The notes: generated by a model from the letters alone, not told the origin. A DNA stretch of 64,000 nucleotides from Microbacterium sp. (GCA_019510305.1 JAEKKN010000027.1:50200-114199); one strand, 5' to 3'; positions 16,144 to 25,216 are shown, counted from the first letter of the stretch. Made by a program: numbers and translations.

Positions 16144-18923
16144 CGGATGCTGCTCGCATCGCGACGCTGAAGGCGGAGCTGCGCGACGACACGACGTTCG
16201 TCGCGACGCCGATGCCTCGTCTGAGCTGGATCGTCACGACGACGGATGCCGGTTGGCTGCAGTCGTCGGCGGAGCTCACCGACGGGGTGCAGTCGGTCGT
16301 CGTCGACGGGGCGGACAGCGCACTCGTCGCCTGGCCGTTCGAGCCGCTCACGCCCGGCGACAGCCGGGAAGTGCGCGTGCGCGTCACCGCCTCGTCCGGT
16401 GCTCAGACCGATTGGAGCTCCCCGCTGACCGTGTCGGCCGGGTTCCTCGCCGACGGCGAGTGGATCGCCCAGCCGGTCGGCCTGGCAGACGCCGAGCGCG
16501 AGGCGCAGCCCGCCGAGGTGCGCACGGAGTTCACGCTCGACCGGCCCGTCGAACGCGCGCTGCTGTTCTGGTCGGCTCTCGGCGTCGCCGAGCCCGCGGT
16601 GAACGGCGCGCCGGTCTCGGACGACGTACTCGCCCCCGGGTGGACGGCCTACCGTGATCGGCTCGTGCACGAGACCGTCGACGTCACCGCCCTCCTCCGC
16701 CAGGGGCGGAACGATCTGAGCGCCACGATCGCCGGTGCCTGGTACACCGAGAAGTACGGCTTCTTCACGTTCACCGACCGCCTCTACGGCACCCAGCCCT
16801 CGTTCCTCGCCCAGCTGCGCGTGACCTACGCAGACGGCGTCGTCGAGACTCTCGCCGCGACCGGCGCCGGCTGGGAGGCCGCGGGCGACGGTCCTGTCGT
16901 CGACAGCGGCATCTACCCCGGAGAGCATCAGGACCTGCGCCGCGCCGCGACCGCGTGGACGCCGGCGCGCGTGGGCGCCGGCGCCCTGCCCGGATTCGAG
17001 CACGTCCCGGTGCCCGAGGCGCGCATCGCCCCGCCGGTCCGACGGATTCAGACGCTCCCCGTGGCCGAGGTGATCGCGACGCCATCGGGCGGCCGCATCC
17101 TCGACTTCGGCCAGAACCTGGTCGGACGCCTCCGCATCCGCGCCACGGCACCCGCCGGCACCCGCCTGGTGGCCCGGCACGCCGAAGTCCTCGAAGACGG
17201 CGAGCTCGCGCTGCGGCCGCTGCGCAACGCCGCAGCGACCGCGACCTTCGATCTGTCGGGCGACGACGACGTGCTGGAGTCGCGCTTCTCCTTCTACGGC
17301 TTCCGCTACGCCGAGATCACCGGCCTCGACGTCTCGCCTGCCGACGTCGAGGCCGTGGTGCTGCACACCGACATGACCCGCACGGGCTGGTTCGAGGCAT
17401 CCGACCCCCTGGTGAACCGCCTGCACGAGAACGTCGTGTGGGGCATGCGCGGCAATTTCCTGTCAATCCCGACCGACTGCCCCCAGCGCGACGAGCGGCT
17501 GGGCTGGACCGGCGACATCCAGGTGTTCACCCCGACCGCGAGCTTCCTGTACGACTGCGACGGCTTCCTCACCTCCTGGCTGCGCGACCTCGCGTTCGAG
17601 CAGGGGCGCAACGACGGAGCGGTGCCTCTCGTCGTCCCGGCCGCGCTCCCCGGGTTCGGCGCATCCGGCGGAGCGACTCCCGCCGCGTGGGGCGATGCCG
17701 CGACCGTCGTCCCCACGGTGCTGTTCGAGCGCTTCGGCGACCGCGCGGTGCTCGCCGCGCAGTACCCGAGCATGCGCGACTGGGTCGATGCGGTGCTCCG
17801 CGACGCCGGCGACAGCGGCCTGTGGGCTGGACGCATGCAGCTCGGCGACTGGCTCGATCCAGCCGCTCCGCCAGACCAGCCCGGCAAGGCGAAGGTCGAT
17901 TCCGACATCGTCGCCTCGGCGTACCTCGCCCGGTCGCTGCGGCAGGTGGCGGATGCCGCACGCCTGCTCGGGAACGAGACGGATGCCGCGACATATGCCG
18001 CTCTCGCCGAGCGCAGCCGCGCGGCCTTCATCGCCGAGTACGTGACTCCGGCCGGGCGCATGATGAGCGACGCCGTCACCGCCTACGCGCTCGCCCTCGA
18101 GTTCGAGCTCGTGACGGATGCCGCGCAGCGCGCCGCTCTCGGCGACCGCCTCGCGGCGCTCGTGCGTGAAGGCGGCTACCGCATCGCCACGGGCTTCGTC
18201 GGCACCCCGCTCGTCGCCGACGCCCTCACGGGCACCGGACACCTCGCCGCAGCCGAGCGCCTGCTGCTGCAGATCGAGTGCCCCTCGTGGCTGTACCCGG
18301 TGACGCAGGGCGCGACCACCGTGTGGGAGCGCTGGGACTCGCTGCTTCCCGACGGATCGGTCAACCCGGGTGAGATGACCTCGTTCAACCACTACGCGCT
18401 CGGCGCGGTCGCCGACTGGCTGCATCGCACGGTCGCCGGCCTCGCCCCCGCTGCCCCCGGTTACCGTCGGCTGCGAATAGCCCCTCGACCGCTCACGGCG
18501 CTCGATCATGCGTCCGCCCGGCACGAGACGCCCTACGGCACCGCCTCGGTCTCCTGGGTGCGCGACGGGGACGACGTCGTTGTCACCGCGGTCGTCCCCG
18601 CGAACACCACCGCCGAGGTGTCGGTGCCTGGCGCGCCCGAAGAGGTGCGATCCGGTACGCACGAGTGGCGGTATCGGGAGCCCCCGGCATCCGCTCTTCC
18701 CGCCCTGCCGGGCCTGCACGCCTCGCTCGCCGATGTGATCGACGACCCGCGGGCGTACCGTGCGCTGCTCGGCACTCTCGCCGAGATCGATCCCGACCGC
18801 GCCGAGGCCGTGCGCTCAGGGACAGTGTGGGGTGCGGGTCGACCGCTGTCGACCGCTCTCATGTTCACCCCGCCCGATGTGCTCGCCCGCGTCGACGACG
18901 CCGTGCGCGCCGCCACCGCCTGA
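16140..18923 (+). CDS. Alpha-L-rhamnosidase (glycoside hydrolase family 78)
   Basis: A 927-aa enzyme that releases L-rhamnose from rhamnosides, the sugar handled by rhaB and rhaEW at the start of the window. It has the N-terminal beta domains of bacterial rhamnosidases (SAGFLADGEWIAQPVG, then GAWYTEKYGFF), the (alpha/alpha)6 barrel marked by PTDCPQRDERLGWTGD (Asp446 to about 461, carrying candidate acidic catalytic residues) and TTVWERWDSLLPDG for the second catalytic Glu, then a C-terminal beta-sandwich. No signal peptide. Unusually, the last ~60 residues form an extra helical tail (SLADVIDDPRAYRALL...) resembling segments in two other hydrolases of this window. Coupled to GH43 upstream. This is the strongest functional anchor for the locus. 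Confidence 0.93.
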   Translation: MTDAARIATLKAELRDDTTFVATPMPRLSWIVTTTDAGWLQSSAELTDGVQSVVVDGADSALVAWPFEPLTPGDSREVRVRVTASSGAQTDWSSPLTVSAGFLADGEWIAQPVGLADAEREAQPAEVRTEFTLDRPVERALLFWSALGVAEPAVNGAPVSDDVLAPGWTAYRDRLVHETVDVTALLRQGRNDLSATIAGAWYTEKYGFFTFTDRLYGTQPSFLAQLRVTYADGVVETLAATGAGWEAAGDGPVVDSGIYPGEHQDLRRAATAWTPARVGAGALPGFEHVPVPEARIAPPVRRIQTLPVAEVIATPSGGRILDFGQNLVGRLRIRATAPAGTRLVARHAEVLEDGELALRPLRNAAATATFDLSGDDDVLESRFSFYGFRYAEITGLDVSPADVEAVVLHTDMTRTGWFEASDPLVNRLHENVVWGMRGNFLSIPTDCPQRDERLGWTGDIQVFTPTASFLYDCDGFLTSWLRDLAFEQGRNDGAVPLVVPAALPGFGASGGATPAAWGDAATVVPTVLFERFGDRAVLAAQYPSMRDWVDAVLRDAGDSGLWAGRMQLGDWLDPAAPPDQPGKAKVDSDIVASAYLARSLRQVADAARLLGNETDAATYAALAERSRAAFIAEYVTPAGRMMSDAVTAYALALEFELVTDAAQRAALGDRLAALVREGGYRIATGFVGTPLVADALTGTGHLAAAERLLLQIECPSWLYPVTQGATTVWERWDSLLPDGSVNPGEMTSFNHYALGAVADWLHRTVAGLAPAAPGYRRLRIAPRPLTALDHASARHETPYGTASVSWVRDGDDVVVTAVVPANTTAEVSVPGAPEEVRSGTHEWRYREPPASALPALPGLHASLADVIDDPRAYRALLGTLAEIDPDRAEAVRSGTVWGAGRPLSTALMFTPPDVLARVDDAVRAATA

Positions 18924-18950
18924 CGCCCCCGCCTGACAGAGGAGACCCTG

Positions 18951-20705
18951 ATGTTCGACCGCCGCTCCACCTTCGGAGAAGCCCTCGACAACCCCGCGGC
19001 CCGCGCCGTGCTCGAACGGCTGATGCCCGGCTTCGCCGCATCGCCCATGGCCGTGCAGTTCCGCGACGGGCGCCTCGGATCGCTCATCGCCCTCGTGCCC
19101 TCGCTCGAGACGCCGGAGGCGCGCGAGCGGCTGTGGGCCGAGCTCGCCGAGATCGGCGACGAGGTGCAGCGGCCTCCGTACGCGCCGGCGATCGCGCCCG
19201 ATCCGGCGTACGAGGCCGACGACGTCGCGCGCGGCTCGGCGGCGCTGTCGGTGCCGGAGACGGTCACGCAGTGGGCTCCACTCGAGATCCGCATCGACGG
19301 ACCCTCGCACGGCAACCCGTTCGTCGACGTCGAGCTCGAGGCGGTGTTCACCCGCGCCGGCCAGGATGTGCGGGTCGGCGGGTTCTACGACGGCGACGGC
19401 GTCTACATCATCCGGGCACTGGCGGATGCCGAGGGCGAGTGGAGCTTCGTCACCCGCTCGACCGCCCGCTCGCTCGACGGTCTGACTGGATCCGTCACGG
19501 TCGGGTCTCCTGCCGAGGGCGCGCACGGACCGGTGCGCGTCGACGGCTTCCACTTCCGGCACGCCGACGGCACGAGGCACCGGCCGCTCGGCACCACCGC
19601 CTACGCGTGGACGCACCAGCCCGAAGAGCTGCAGGAGCAGACGCTGGCGACGCTCGCCGAGGCGCCGTTCACGAAGATGCGCATGTGCGTGTTCCCGAAG
19701 TCGTATCTGTACAACGCGAACGAGCCGGCCGACTTCCCGTTCGTCGGCTCACTCGATGACGGCTTCGACCTGGAGCAGTTCGACCCCGCCCACTTCCGCC
19801 GTCTGGAGCAGCGCATCGTGCAGCTGGCCGAGCTCGGCATCCAGGCCGACCTCATCCTGTTCCACGCGTACGACCGCTGGGGCTTCGCCGACCTCGGTCC
19901 GGCCGTCGACGACCGCTACCTGCGCTACGTCGTGCGGCGGCTGAGCGGGTTCGCGAACGTGTGGTGGTCGATGGCGAACGAGTACGACCTGCTGTGGGCG
20001 AAGGACACCGCCGACTGGGAACGCCTGGCCGCGATCGTCGGCACGGAGGATCCGTTCGGGCATCTGAACTCGATCCACAACTGCCGCCCGTTCTACGACT
20101 ACTCGATGCCGTGGATCACCCATGTGAGCGTGCAGCGCGTCGACGTGTACCGCACCGCCGAGAACACCGACGAGTGGCGCGAGCGCTGGGGCAAGCCCGT
20201 CGTGATCGACGAGTGCGCCTACGAGGGCGACATCGACCAGGGCTGGGGCAACATCACCGGGGAGGAGATGGTGCGGCGCTTCTGGGAGGGGGCGGTGCGC
20301 GGCGGCTACGTCGGCCACGGCGAGACCTACCTGCCGTCGGCGCTCGGGCTCGACGACGAGGTGCTGTGGTGGTCGAAGGGAGGGGTGCTGCACGGCTCGT
20401 CGCCCGACCGCATCCGCTTCCTCGAGCAGCTGCTCGCCGAGGCTCCCGATGGTGTCTGGGATCCGCTGCCCGGCGACTGGGACGTGCCGTGGGGCGGCGT
20501 CGCCGGCCGGGTGAAGATCGGCTACTTCGGCTTCAACCGGCCGCGCTTCCGCAACGTCATGCTCGAGGAGGGCGAGTGGACGATCGACGTGATCGACACG
20601 TGGAACATGACGGTGGAGCGGATGCCGGGCGCCTACCCGGCCGGATCCGCCCGGGTCGAGCTCCCCGGCCGGCAGTTCATGGCCGTGCGCCTCACCCGGG
20701 TCTGA
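18951..20705 (+). CDS. DUF5060/DUF5605-type putative glycoside hydrolase
   Basis: A 584-aa protein. Residues 1-75 are a helical module (STFGEALDNPAARAVLERLM) like the tails of the GH78 and downstream GH3 enzymes. About 90-190 match a DUF5060-like beta domain (EAVFTRAGQDVRVGGFYDG). Then comes a TIM barrel with clan-A-like acids at Glu344 (WWSMANEYDLLW) and Glu421 (VVIDECAYEGD), and a C-terminal beta domain of DUF5605 type. The relationship to DUF4038/GH140-like apiosidases is suggested by the WWSMANEYD strand but not proven. No signal peptide. It is the last gene of the operon; GAGGAG lies upstream of its ATG. Likely hydrolyses a remaining glycosidic bond of the imported plant glycan; substrate unknown. 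Confidence 0.78.
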   Translation: MFDRRSTFGEALDNPAARAVLERLMPGFAASPMAVQFRDGRLGSLIALVPSLETPEARERLWAELAEIGDEVQRPPYAPAIAPDPAYEADDVARGSAALSVPETVTQWAPLEIRIDGPSHGNPFVDVELEAVFTRAGQDVRVGGFYDGDGVYIIRALADAEGEWSFVTRSTARSLDGLTGSVTVGSPAEGAHGPVRVDGFHFRHADGTRHRPLGTTAYAWTHQPEELQEQTLATLAEAPFTKMRMCVFPKSYLYNANEPADFPFVGSLDDGFDLEQFDPAHFRRLEQRIVQLAELGIQADLILFHAYDRWGFADLGPAVDDRYLRYVVRRLSGFANVWWSMANEYDLLWAKDTADWERLAAIVGTEDPFGHLNSIHNCRPFYDYSMPWITHVSVQRVDVYRTAENTDEWRERWGKPVVIDECAYEGDIDQGWGNITGEEMVRRFWEGAVRGGYVGHGETYLPSALGLDDEVLWWSKGGVLHGSSPDRIRFLEQLLAEAPDGVWDPLPGDWDVPWGGVAGRVKIGYFGFNRPRFRNVMLEEGEWTIDVIDTWNMTVERMPGAYPAGSARVELPGRQFMAVRLTRV

Positions 20706-20775
20706 GTCCGCGCGCGGACCTCGCCGCTCCGATCGTCGGCAACTCTCGACGGGCGTCGCAGTCGGCCACTCGGAG

Positions 20776-21672
20776 CTAGAGCCCTGATGAGGCCCGGAGC
20801 GAGACGGCATCCTCGCTGGGCGACGCCCCGAACTCCCGTCGGTACTCGCGGCTGAACTGCGACGGGCTCTCGTAGCCGACCGCATACGCGGTCGCGCCGA
20901 TGTCACCGGGGCTGGCGATCAGGCGCAGTCGGGCCTCCTGCAACCGGATGCTCTTCTGGTACTGGATGGGGCTCATCGACGTGACCGCGTGGAACGCACG
21001 ATGGAACGCCGAAGGGCTCATCCTCGCGAGGTCGGCGAGGTCGTCGACGCGAAGCGCCTCGGCGAAGTGCTCCCGTATCCAGCGAACGACGTGGCGGACG
21101 CGACTGAGGCTGCTGTCGGCGAGCCCGAGCTGACGCACGGTCGCGCCCTGATCGCCCGACATGATCAGCCAGAGGATCTCCCTCTCGATCATCGGCGCGA
21201 GCACCGGAATGTCTCGGGGGTGGTCGAGCAGCCGCAGCATGCGGACGGTGGCGTCGAGCAGCCGCGGTGAGGTGTCGCCGACCGCGATCGCCGGCGGCGA
21301 CGACTCGCCCCTCGACGGTCGGGGGAACTCTGCCGCAGCGGCGGTGAGCATCAGCTCGGCGATCGCCTCCGGACGCAGCTCCAGACCGAATCCCAGCGCC
21401 GGGTGCTCAGGGGTGGCATCGGTGAAGTGCCCGGAGACCGGGAGATCCACGGATGCGACCAGGTACTGTCCCGCCCCGTAGTCGTGGACCGTTCCTCCCA
21501 CCGAGAGTCGCTTGGTGCCCTGAGCGACGATGGCGAGGATCGTGCCCGTCGTGGACTCGTCCTGCGAACCGCCATCGTCCATCCGCGACACGAGCACGCC
21601 GGGGATGGTCGTCGAACTGATACCACCCGGTGCATGTCGCGCCACGAGGGCGCGGAAATCGTCGAAGGACAT
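20776..21672 (-). CDS. AraC-family transcriptional regulator (AraC_N type)
   Basis: A 298-aa regulator. The N-terminal cupin-like AraC_N domain runs from VSRMDDGGSQDESTTGTILA through GAGQYLVASVDLPVSGHF, and two helix-turn-helix motifs occupy the last 100 residues (RVDDLADLARMSPSAFHRAF, then GDIGATAYAVGYESPSQFSR). This subfamily often controls neighbouring oxidoreductases, and the divergent SDR gene at 21795 is the obvious candidate. It converges on the rhamnose operon end with a 70-base gap, which contains only a short GC palindrome. A role in the glycan locus is unlikely from its orientation but not excluded. Confidence 0.9.
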   Translation of the reverse strand: MSFDDFRALVARHAPGGISSTTIPGVLVSRMDDGGSQDESTTGTILAIVAQGTKRLSVGGTVHDYGAGQYLVASVDLPVSGHFTDATPEHPALGFGLELRPEAIAELMLTAAAAEFPRPSRGESSPPAIAVGDTSPRLLDATVRMLRLLDHPRDIPVLAPMIEREILWLIMSGDQGATVRQLGLADSSLSRVRHVVRWIREHFAEALRVDDLADLARMSPSAFHRAFHAVTSMSPIQYQKSIRLQEARLRLIASPGDIGATAYAVGYESPSQFSREYRREFGASPSEDAVSLRASSGL

Positions 21673-21794
21673 GTGAAGAGTGAAGCATCAACCCTCGTGG
21701 AAGGCATCCATTTCTGTCGAGCACGGCAGCTTTGTGCAAGGAGTCGACGGGATTCCCCTAACTCGTCGCGTGCGGCTGACGGTTGTGTTGAAGC

Positions 21795-22574
21795 ATGAGC
21801 GAAAAGACACCTGACCAGAAGATCGTCGTCGTCACCGGAGCGAGCTCCGGCATCGGACGCGGCGCCGCCATCGAGATCGCCGCCCGCGGAATGGGCGTCG
21901 TCATCACGTACAACGCACGCCCCGAGGGGGCCGAGAGGACTGTCGAGGAGATCCGGGAGAACGGCGGCACCGCCGTCGCGCTGCCGCTCGACATCAGCCG
22001 CTCCGACACCTTTCCCGACTTCGCGAATGCACTCGCCCGCGTGCTGAGGAGCGAGTGGGGCGCGGATCGCGTTCACGCACTGGTGAACAACGCGGGTTTC
22101 GGCGGCGGCATGAGCTTCGAGGAGATGACCGAGGACGCGTTCGACGCCTACTACCGGGTGCTCCTGCGCGGTCCGTACTTCCTCACCCAGGCCCTCCTGC
22201 CTCTGATCGATGACGGCGGTGCGATCGTGAACACCTCCAGCAGCTCCGTGCGGCCCGGTGACACGGAGCCCGGCTACTCCGGGTACGCCGCGATGAAGGG
22301 CGGCTTGGTCATCGCCACCCGCTTCCTCGCCCAGGAGCTCGCCGGCCGGTCGATCCGCGTGAACTCCATCGCCCCCGGCCCCACCCGGACCCGTCTGGGC
22401 GACAACGCCTTCGAGCGGTTCCCGGAGGTGATCGAAGGGCTCGCAGCGAAGACCGCCTTCGGCCGCATCGGCGAGCCGGCCGATGTCGGGAAGGTCATCG
22501 CGTTCCTCGTCTCCGATGACTCGGCGTGGATCACCGGCCAGGACATCCAGGCTTCAGGAGGGTACGCACTGTGA
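21795..22574 (+). CDS. SDR-family oxidoreductase (FabG-like)
   Basis: A 259-aa classical short-chain dehydrogenase/reductase: cofactor motif TGASSGIG near residue 14, NNAG at about 97, catalytic Ser in SSSSVRPG, Tyr-x-x-x-Lys in YAAMKGG, and the C-terminal WITGQDIQASGG typical of 3-oxoacyl-ACP-reductase-like proteins. The residues after the first beta-strand (TYNARPEG) favour NADP. It is divergent from the AraC regulator across a 122-base promoter region, suggesting regulation by it. Substrate unknown; it lies outside any fatty-acid gene cluster, so a dedicated FabG role is unlikely. Confidence 0.9.
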   Translation: MSEKTPDQKIVVVTGASSGIGRGAAIEIAARGMGVVITYNARPEGAERTVEEIRENGGTAVALPLDISRSDTFPDFANALARVLRSEWGADRVHALVNNAGFGGGMSFEEMTEDAFDAYYRVLLRGPYFLTQALLPLIDDGGAIVNTSSSSVRPGDTEPGYSGYAAMKGGLVIATRFLAQELAGRSIRVNSIAPGPTRTRLGDNAFERFPEVIEGLAAKTAFGRIGEPADVGKVIAFLVSDDSAWITGQDIQASGGYAL

Positions 22575-22602
22575 GCGTCCGCGGCAAGGTGCGGGTCGGG
22601 CC

Positions 22603-23814
22603 ATGAAGGATCGCACGTTCGGCTCAGGCGGCTCGCTGATCCGAGCGGTCGCCAGTCGCGAAGGCCATCGCGTCACCACGCTGGAGCTCTTCTTCGACCT
22701 TGCGTTCGTGTTCGCGTTCACTCAGCTCAGTCGCCTGATGGCGCAGCAGCATGACGCCCTCGGCATCCTGCAGGCGATGGTCGTCCTCGCGCTGCTGTGG
22801 TGGGCCTGGACCGCTTACGGATGGCTCACCAACATCGCCCACGCAGACCACGGCGTCGTGCGTGTGGCGATGATCATCGGCATGACCGCGATGTTCGTCG
22901 CCGGCCTCGTCGTCATGGAGGCATACGACGATCTGCCAGGCGGTCTGTCCGGTCCCCTCGTGTTCGTCGGCGCCTATCTCGTCGCCCGGGTCGCTCATGC
23001 GATCGTCTTCGTGTGGCTCGCGGACCCTGCACTCCGTCGACGCACGCTGATCACCGTCGCCCTCTCCGTCGTTCCGTCCGGAGCACTCCTCGTCGTCGGT
23101 GCTCTGCTCGGCGGCCCGTGGCAGATCTGGTGCTCGATCGCCGCAGTCGCGATCGAGCCCATCGTGTCCTACCGCACGAGCATCGGCATCGCCTGGCCGG
23201 TGCGCTCCACCGCTCATTTCACCGAGCGGCACGGACTGATCGTGATCCTCGCCCTCGGTGAGTCCATCCTCGGTATCGGCGCCGGGGCTGCGACTGAGCC
23301 GATCAGCGTCGGAATACTCAGCGGTGTGGTCTTGTCGATGCTCATCTGCATCGCGCTGTGGTGGGCCTATTTCACTCGGCTGGCAGGCGAGGCCGAGCAC
23401 GCGCTCCAGGCCATCCACGCCTCAGCCCGGGGGCGCGCTGCGACCGGCGCCTACACCTACCTCCACCTGCTGCTGGTCGGCGGGATCGTTCTCGCCGCGC
23501 TCGGCCTCGAGGTCGCGATGGCACACATCGAATCCACCGAGAGTCTCGGGTTCTTCGGAGCCGCCTCGCTCGCGGGAGGAACCGCGTGCTACCTCGTGGG
23601 AGCCGCAGCATTCGCGCGACGGCTGCTCGCCACGTGGAACGCCGTACGCCTCACGTTCGCCGCGATTTTCCTCGCGCTGGCGCCGGTGATCAGCATGCTC
23701 ACCGCTCTCTCGGCGTTGGCGAGCGTCGTGGGCCTGCTCCTCGTGCTGTTCATCGCGGAACGAAACCTCCTGCCGAAGCCTGTCGCGAACCGTTCACGTT
23801 CAGTTGAGGAGTAG
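22603..23814 (+). CDS. Low temperature requirement protein A (LtrA) family membrane protein
   Basis: A 403-aa polytopic membrane protein. The N-terminal signature TTLELFFDLAFVFAFTQLSR is diagnostic of the LtrA family, and the second signature ERHGLIVILALGESILGIG occurs near residue 210. About ten to twelve hydrophobic helices are visible. The family was named from a Listeria cold-growth phenotype; its molecular activity is unsettled. ATG 22603 is preferred because the conserved N-terminus follows soon after. The gene starts 28 bases after the SDR stop, so co-transcription is possible. Its 3' end overlaps the convergent SDR gene by 15 bases. Confidence 0.88.
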   Translation: MKDRTFGSGGSLIRAVASREGHRVTTLELFFDLAFVFAFTQLSRLMAQQHDALGILQAMVVLALLWWAWTAYGWLTNIAHADHGVVRVAMIIGMTAMFVAGLVVMEAYDDLPGGLSGPLVFVGAYLVARVAHAIVFVWLADPALRRRTLITVALSVVPSGALLVVGALLGGPWQIWCSIAAVAIEPIVSYRTSIGIAWPVRSTAHFTERHGLIVILALGESILGIGAGAATEPISVGILSGVVLSMLICIALWWAYFTRLAGEAEHALQAIHASARGRAATGAYTYLHLLLVGGIVLAALGLEVAMAHIESTESLGFFGAASLAGGTACYLVGAAAFARRLLATWNAVRLTFAAIFLALAPVISMLTALSALASVVGLLLVLFIAERNLLPKPVANRSRSVEE

Positions 23815-24678
23815 GTCTTCGGTGTGCCGCCACAGTTCCTTCTGGGTCGCCGGGTCGTCTCCGGGAGCTGCGGGCTCGATCGCACGGGGGCCGCGGACCG
23901 TCCAGTACTCGCCGTTTCGGGTTCGGTAGTCGGGGTGCGTGGCGAGTCGGACGATGAGTCCGGCGCCCCGGTCGGGGTCGCCGATGCGGAGAGATCTGAG
24001 GATCCGTTCGATGATGGCCGCGCCTCGGACTTCTCGTCCGAGGCCGGTGACGTTGAAGCCGGGATCGAGACAGAGCGCGGTGACGTTCGTGGTGGCGTTT
24101 CGCCGGGCTAGCTCTTTCGTGAACATGATGTCGAGGAGCTTGCTCTTGCCGTAGAGCACGGAGGACCCGCGAGCGCGGAAAGCGGGGGTGCCGGTGAGGT
24201 CCTCAGGCAGGCGGAGCGTGCCGTGTCGGCGTGAGGCCTCGGAGGCGACCGTGACGACTCGCGCGGAGGGCGCGGCTTCGAGTGCTGGCCGGAGTTCGTG
24301 GGTGAGCAGCCAGGGGGCGAGATAATTGACGGCGATCATCTCGGAGTAGCCGTCAACGGTGGTGCGCGCTTCGAAGGCATGGAGTCCGGCGTTGTTGACG
24401 AGAACGTCGACCTGGGCGTGGGCGTCGGCGATCTCCCGGCCCAGCCTGCGGACCTCGTCCATGCGGGAGAGATCCGCGATGGGTGTCTCGACCGTGGCGG
24501 TCGGTGCGACTCGCCTGATGAGCGATGCGGTTTCGGCTGCCCTGTGGGCGTTGCGAGCGGGGAGGACGAGGTGCGCCCCCTGCTCCGCGAGGCGCAGGGC
24601 GACGAGTTGTCCGAGGCCGCTCGTGGCGCCGGTGAGGACGATGACGGGTGGGGACATGGAGCTGCTCTGATTCGACAT
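23800..24678 (-). CDS. SDR-family NAD(P)-dependent oxidoreductase (retinol-dehydrogenase-like)
   Basis: A 292-aa short-chain dehydrogenase with TGATSGLG cofactor motif, NNAG, catalytic Ser in VTVASEASRR and YGKSK (Tyr-x-x-x-Lys). The insertion between Ser and Tyr (LPEDLTGTPAFRARGSSVL) and the LCLDPGFNVTGLGR segment are features of the retinol/WW-domain-oxidoreductase-like SDR group. ATG 24678 is set by AAGGA six bases upstream. Divergent from a MarR regulator with a palindromic site in the shared promoter, so probably repressed by it. Physiological substrate unknown. Confidence 0.9.
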   Translation of the reverse strand: MSNQSSSMSPPVIVLTGATSGLGQLVALRLAEQGAHLVLPARNAHRAAETASLIRRVAPTATVETPIADLSRMDEVRRLGREIADAHAQVDVLVNNAGLHAFEARTTVDGYSEMIAVNYLAPWLLTHELRPALEAAPSARVVTVASEASRRHGTLRLPEDLTGTPAFRARGSSVLYGKSKLLDIMFTKELARRNATTNVTALCLDPGFNVTGLGREVRGAAIIERILRSLRIGDPDRGAGLIVRLATHPDYRTRNGEYWTVRGPRAIEPAAPGDDPATQKELWRHTEDLLLN

Positions 24679-24695
24679 CGCATCCTTCGGAAGTG

Positions 24696-24742
24696 ATTTG
24701 CAAATGTCCATCACTGTAGGTGCTATCGTTTGGATATGCAAA
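24696..24742. promoter_or_regulatory. Likely MarR operator region between divergent SDR and marR genes
   Basis: ATTTGCAAAT (24696-24705) is a perfect 10-bp palindrome. TTTGCAAATGTCCA (24697-24710) and TGGATATGCAAA (24731-24742) also form a larger imperfect inverted pair, the second half covering the marR start codon. This is a typical layout for autoregulation plus control of the divergent gene; binding by this MarR is inferred. Confidence 0.55.
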
Positions 24743-25191
24743 CAACCGAGCAGGCGCGGTCTGCCGTGGAGCTGGCCCTGGGCGAGCGGATCAATGCTCT
24801 CCTGAGCGCGACGCGGGGTTTGAGCGAGCGCAGCGCCGCCCAGTTCCACGAGGGGCTTCAGCCGGCCGCCTTCCACATCGCGCGGTGGCTGCACGCCTTC
24901 GGCCCCGCACGGCCCAGCGTGATCGCCGAGTCGGTGGGGATGGATCGAAGCTCCACGAGCACGCTGCTCACCAAGATGCGAGGTCTCGGGTTGGTCGCCA
25001 ACGCCCCGGACCCGCAGGACCGTCGCGGAGTGATCGTCCAGCTCACAGATCTGGGGGAGGCGCGGATTGCACGCACGCTGGAAGAGCGCGGCGTCGAATT
25101 CTTCGGACGCATCAAGGACTGGTCGTTGGATGACATCCGCGAGCTCGAACGCCTCCTCGGGAAACTGACGGCCGACCCCGGCACGCACTGA
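24736..25191 (+). CDS. MarR-family transcriptional regulator
   Basis: A 151-aa winged-helix regulator. The recognition-helix region is VIAESVGMDRSSTSTLLTKM and the wing lies in PDPQDRRGVIVQLTDLG, a strong MarR signature. Divergent from the SDR gene at 23800-24678 across only 57 bases that hold palindromic DNA, so it is most likely the repressor of that gene and itself. ATG 24736 is chosen; a TTG two codons earlier is in frame but unlikely. No Shine-Dalgarno is visible, and the overlapping operator may contribute to low basal expression. Confidence 0.9.
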   Translation: MQTTEQARSAVELALGERINALLSATRGLSERSAAQFHEGLQPAAFHIARWLHAFGPARPSVIAESVGMDRSSTSTLLTKMRGLGLVANAPDPQDRRGVIVQLTDLGEARIARTLEERGVEFFGRIKDWSLDDIRELERLLGKLTADPGTH

Positions 25192-25216
25192 ACGAGGAGC
25201 GCCGCGCTCCCCCACC

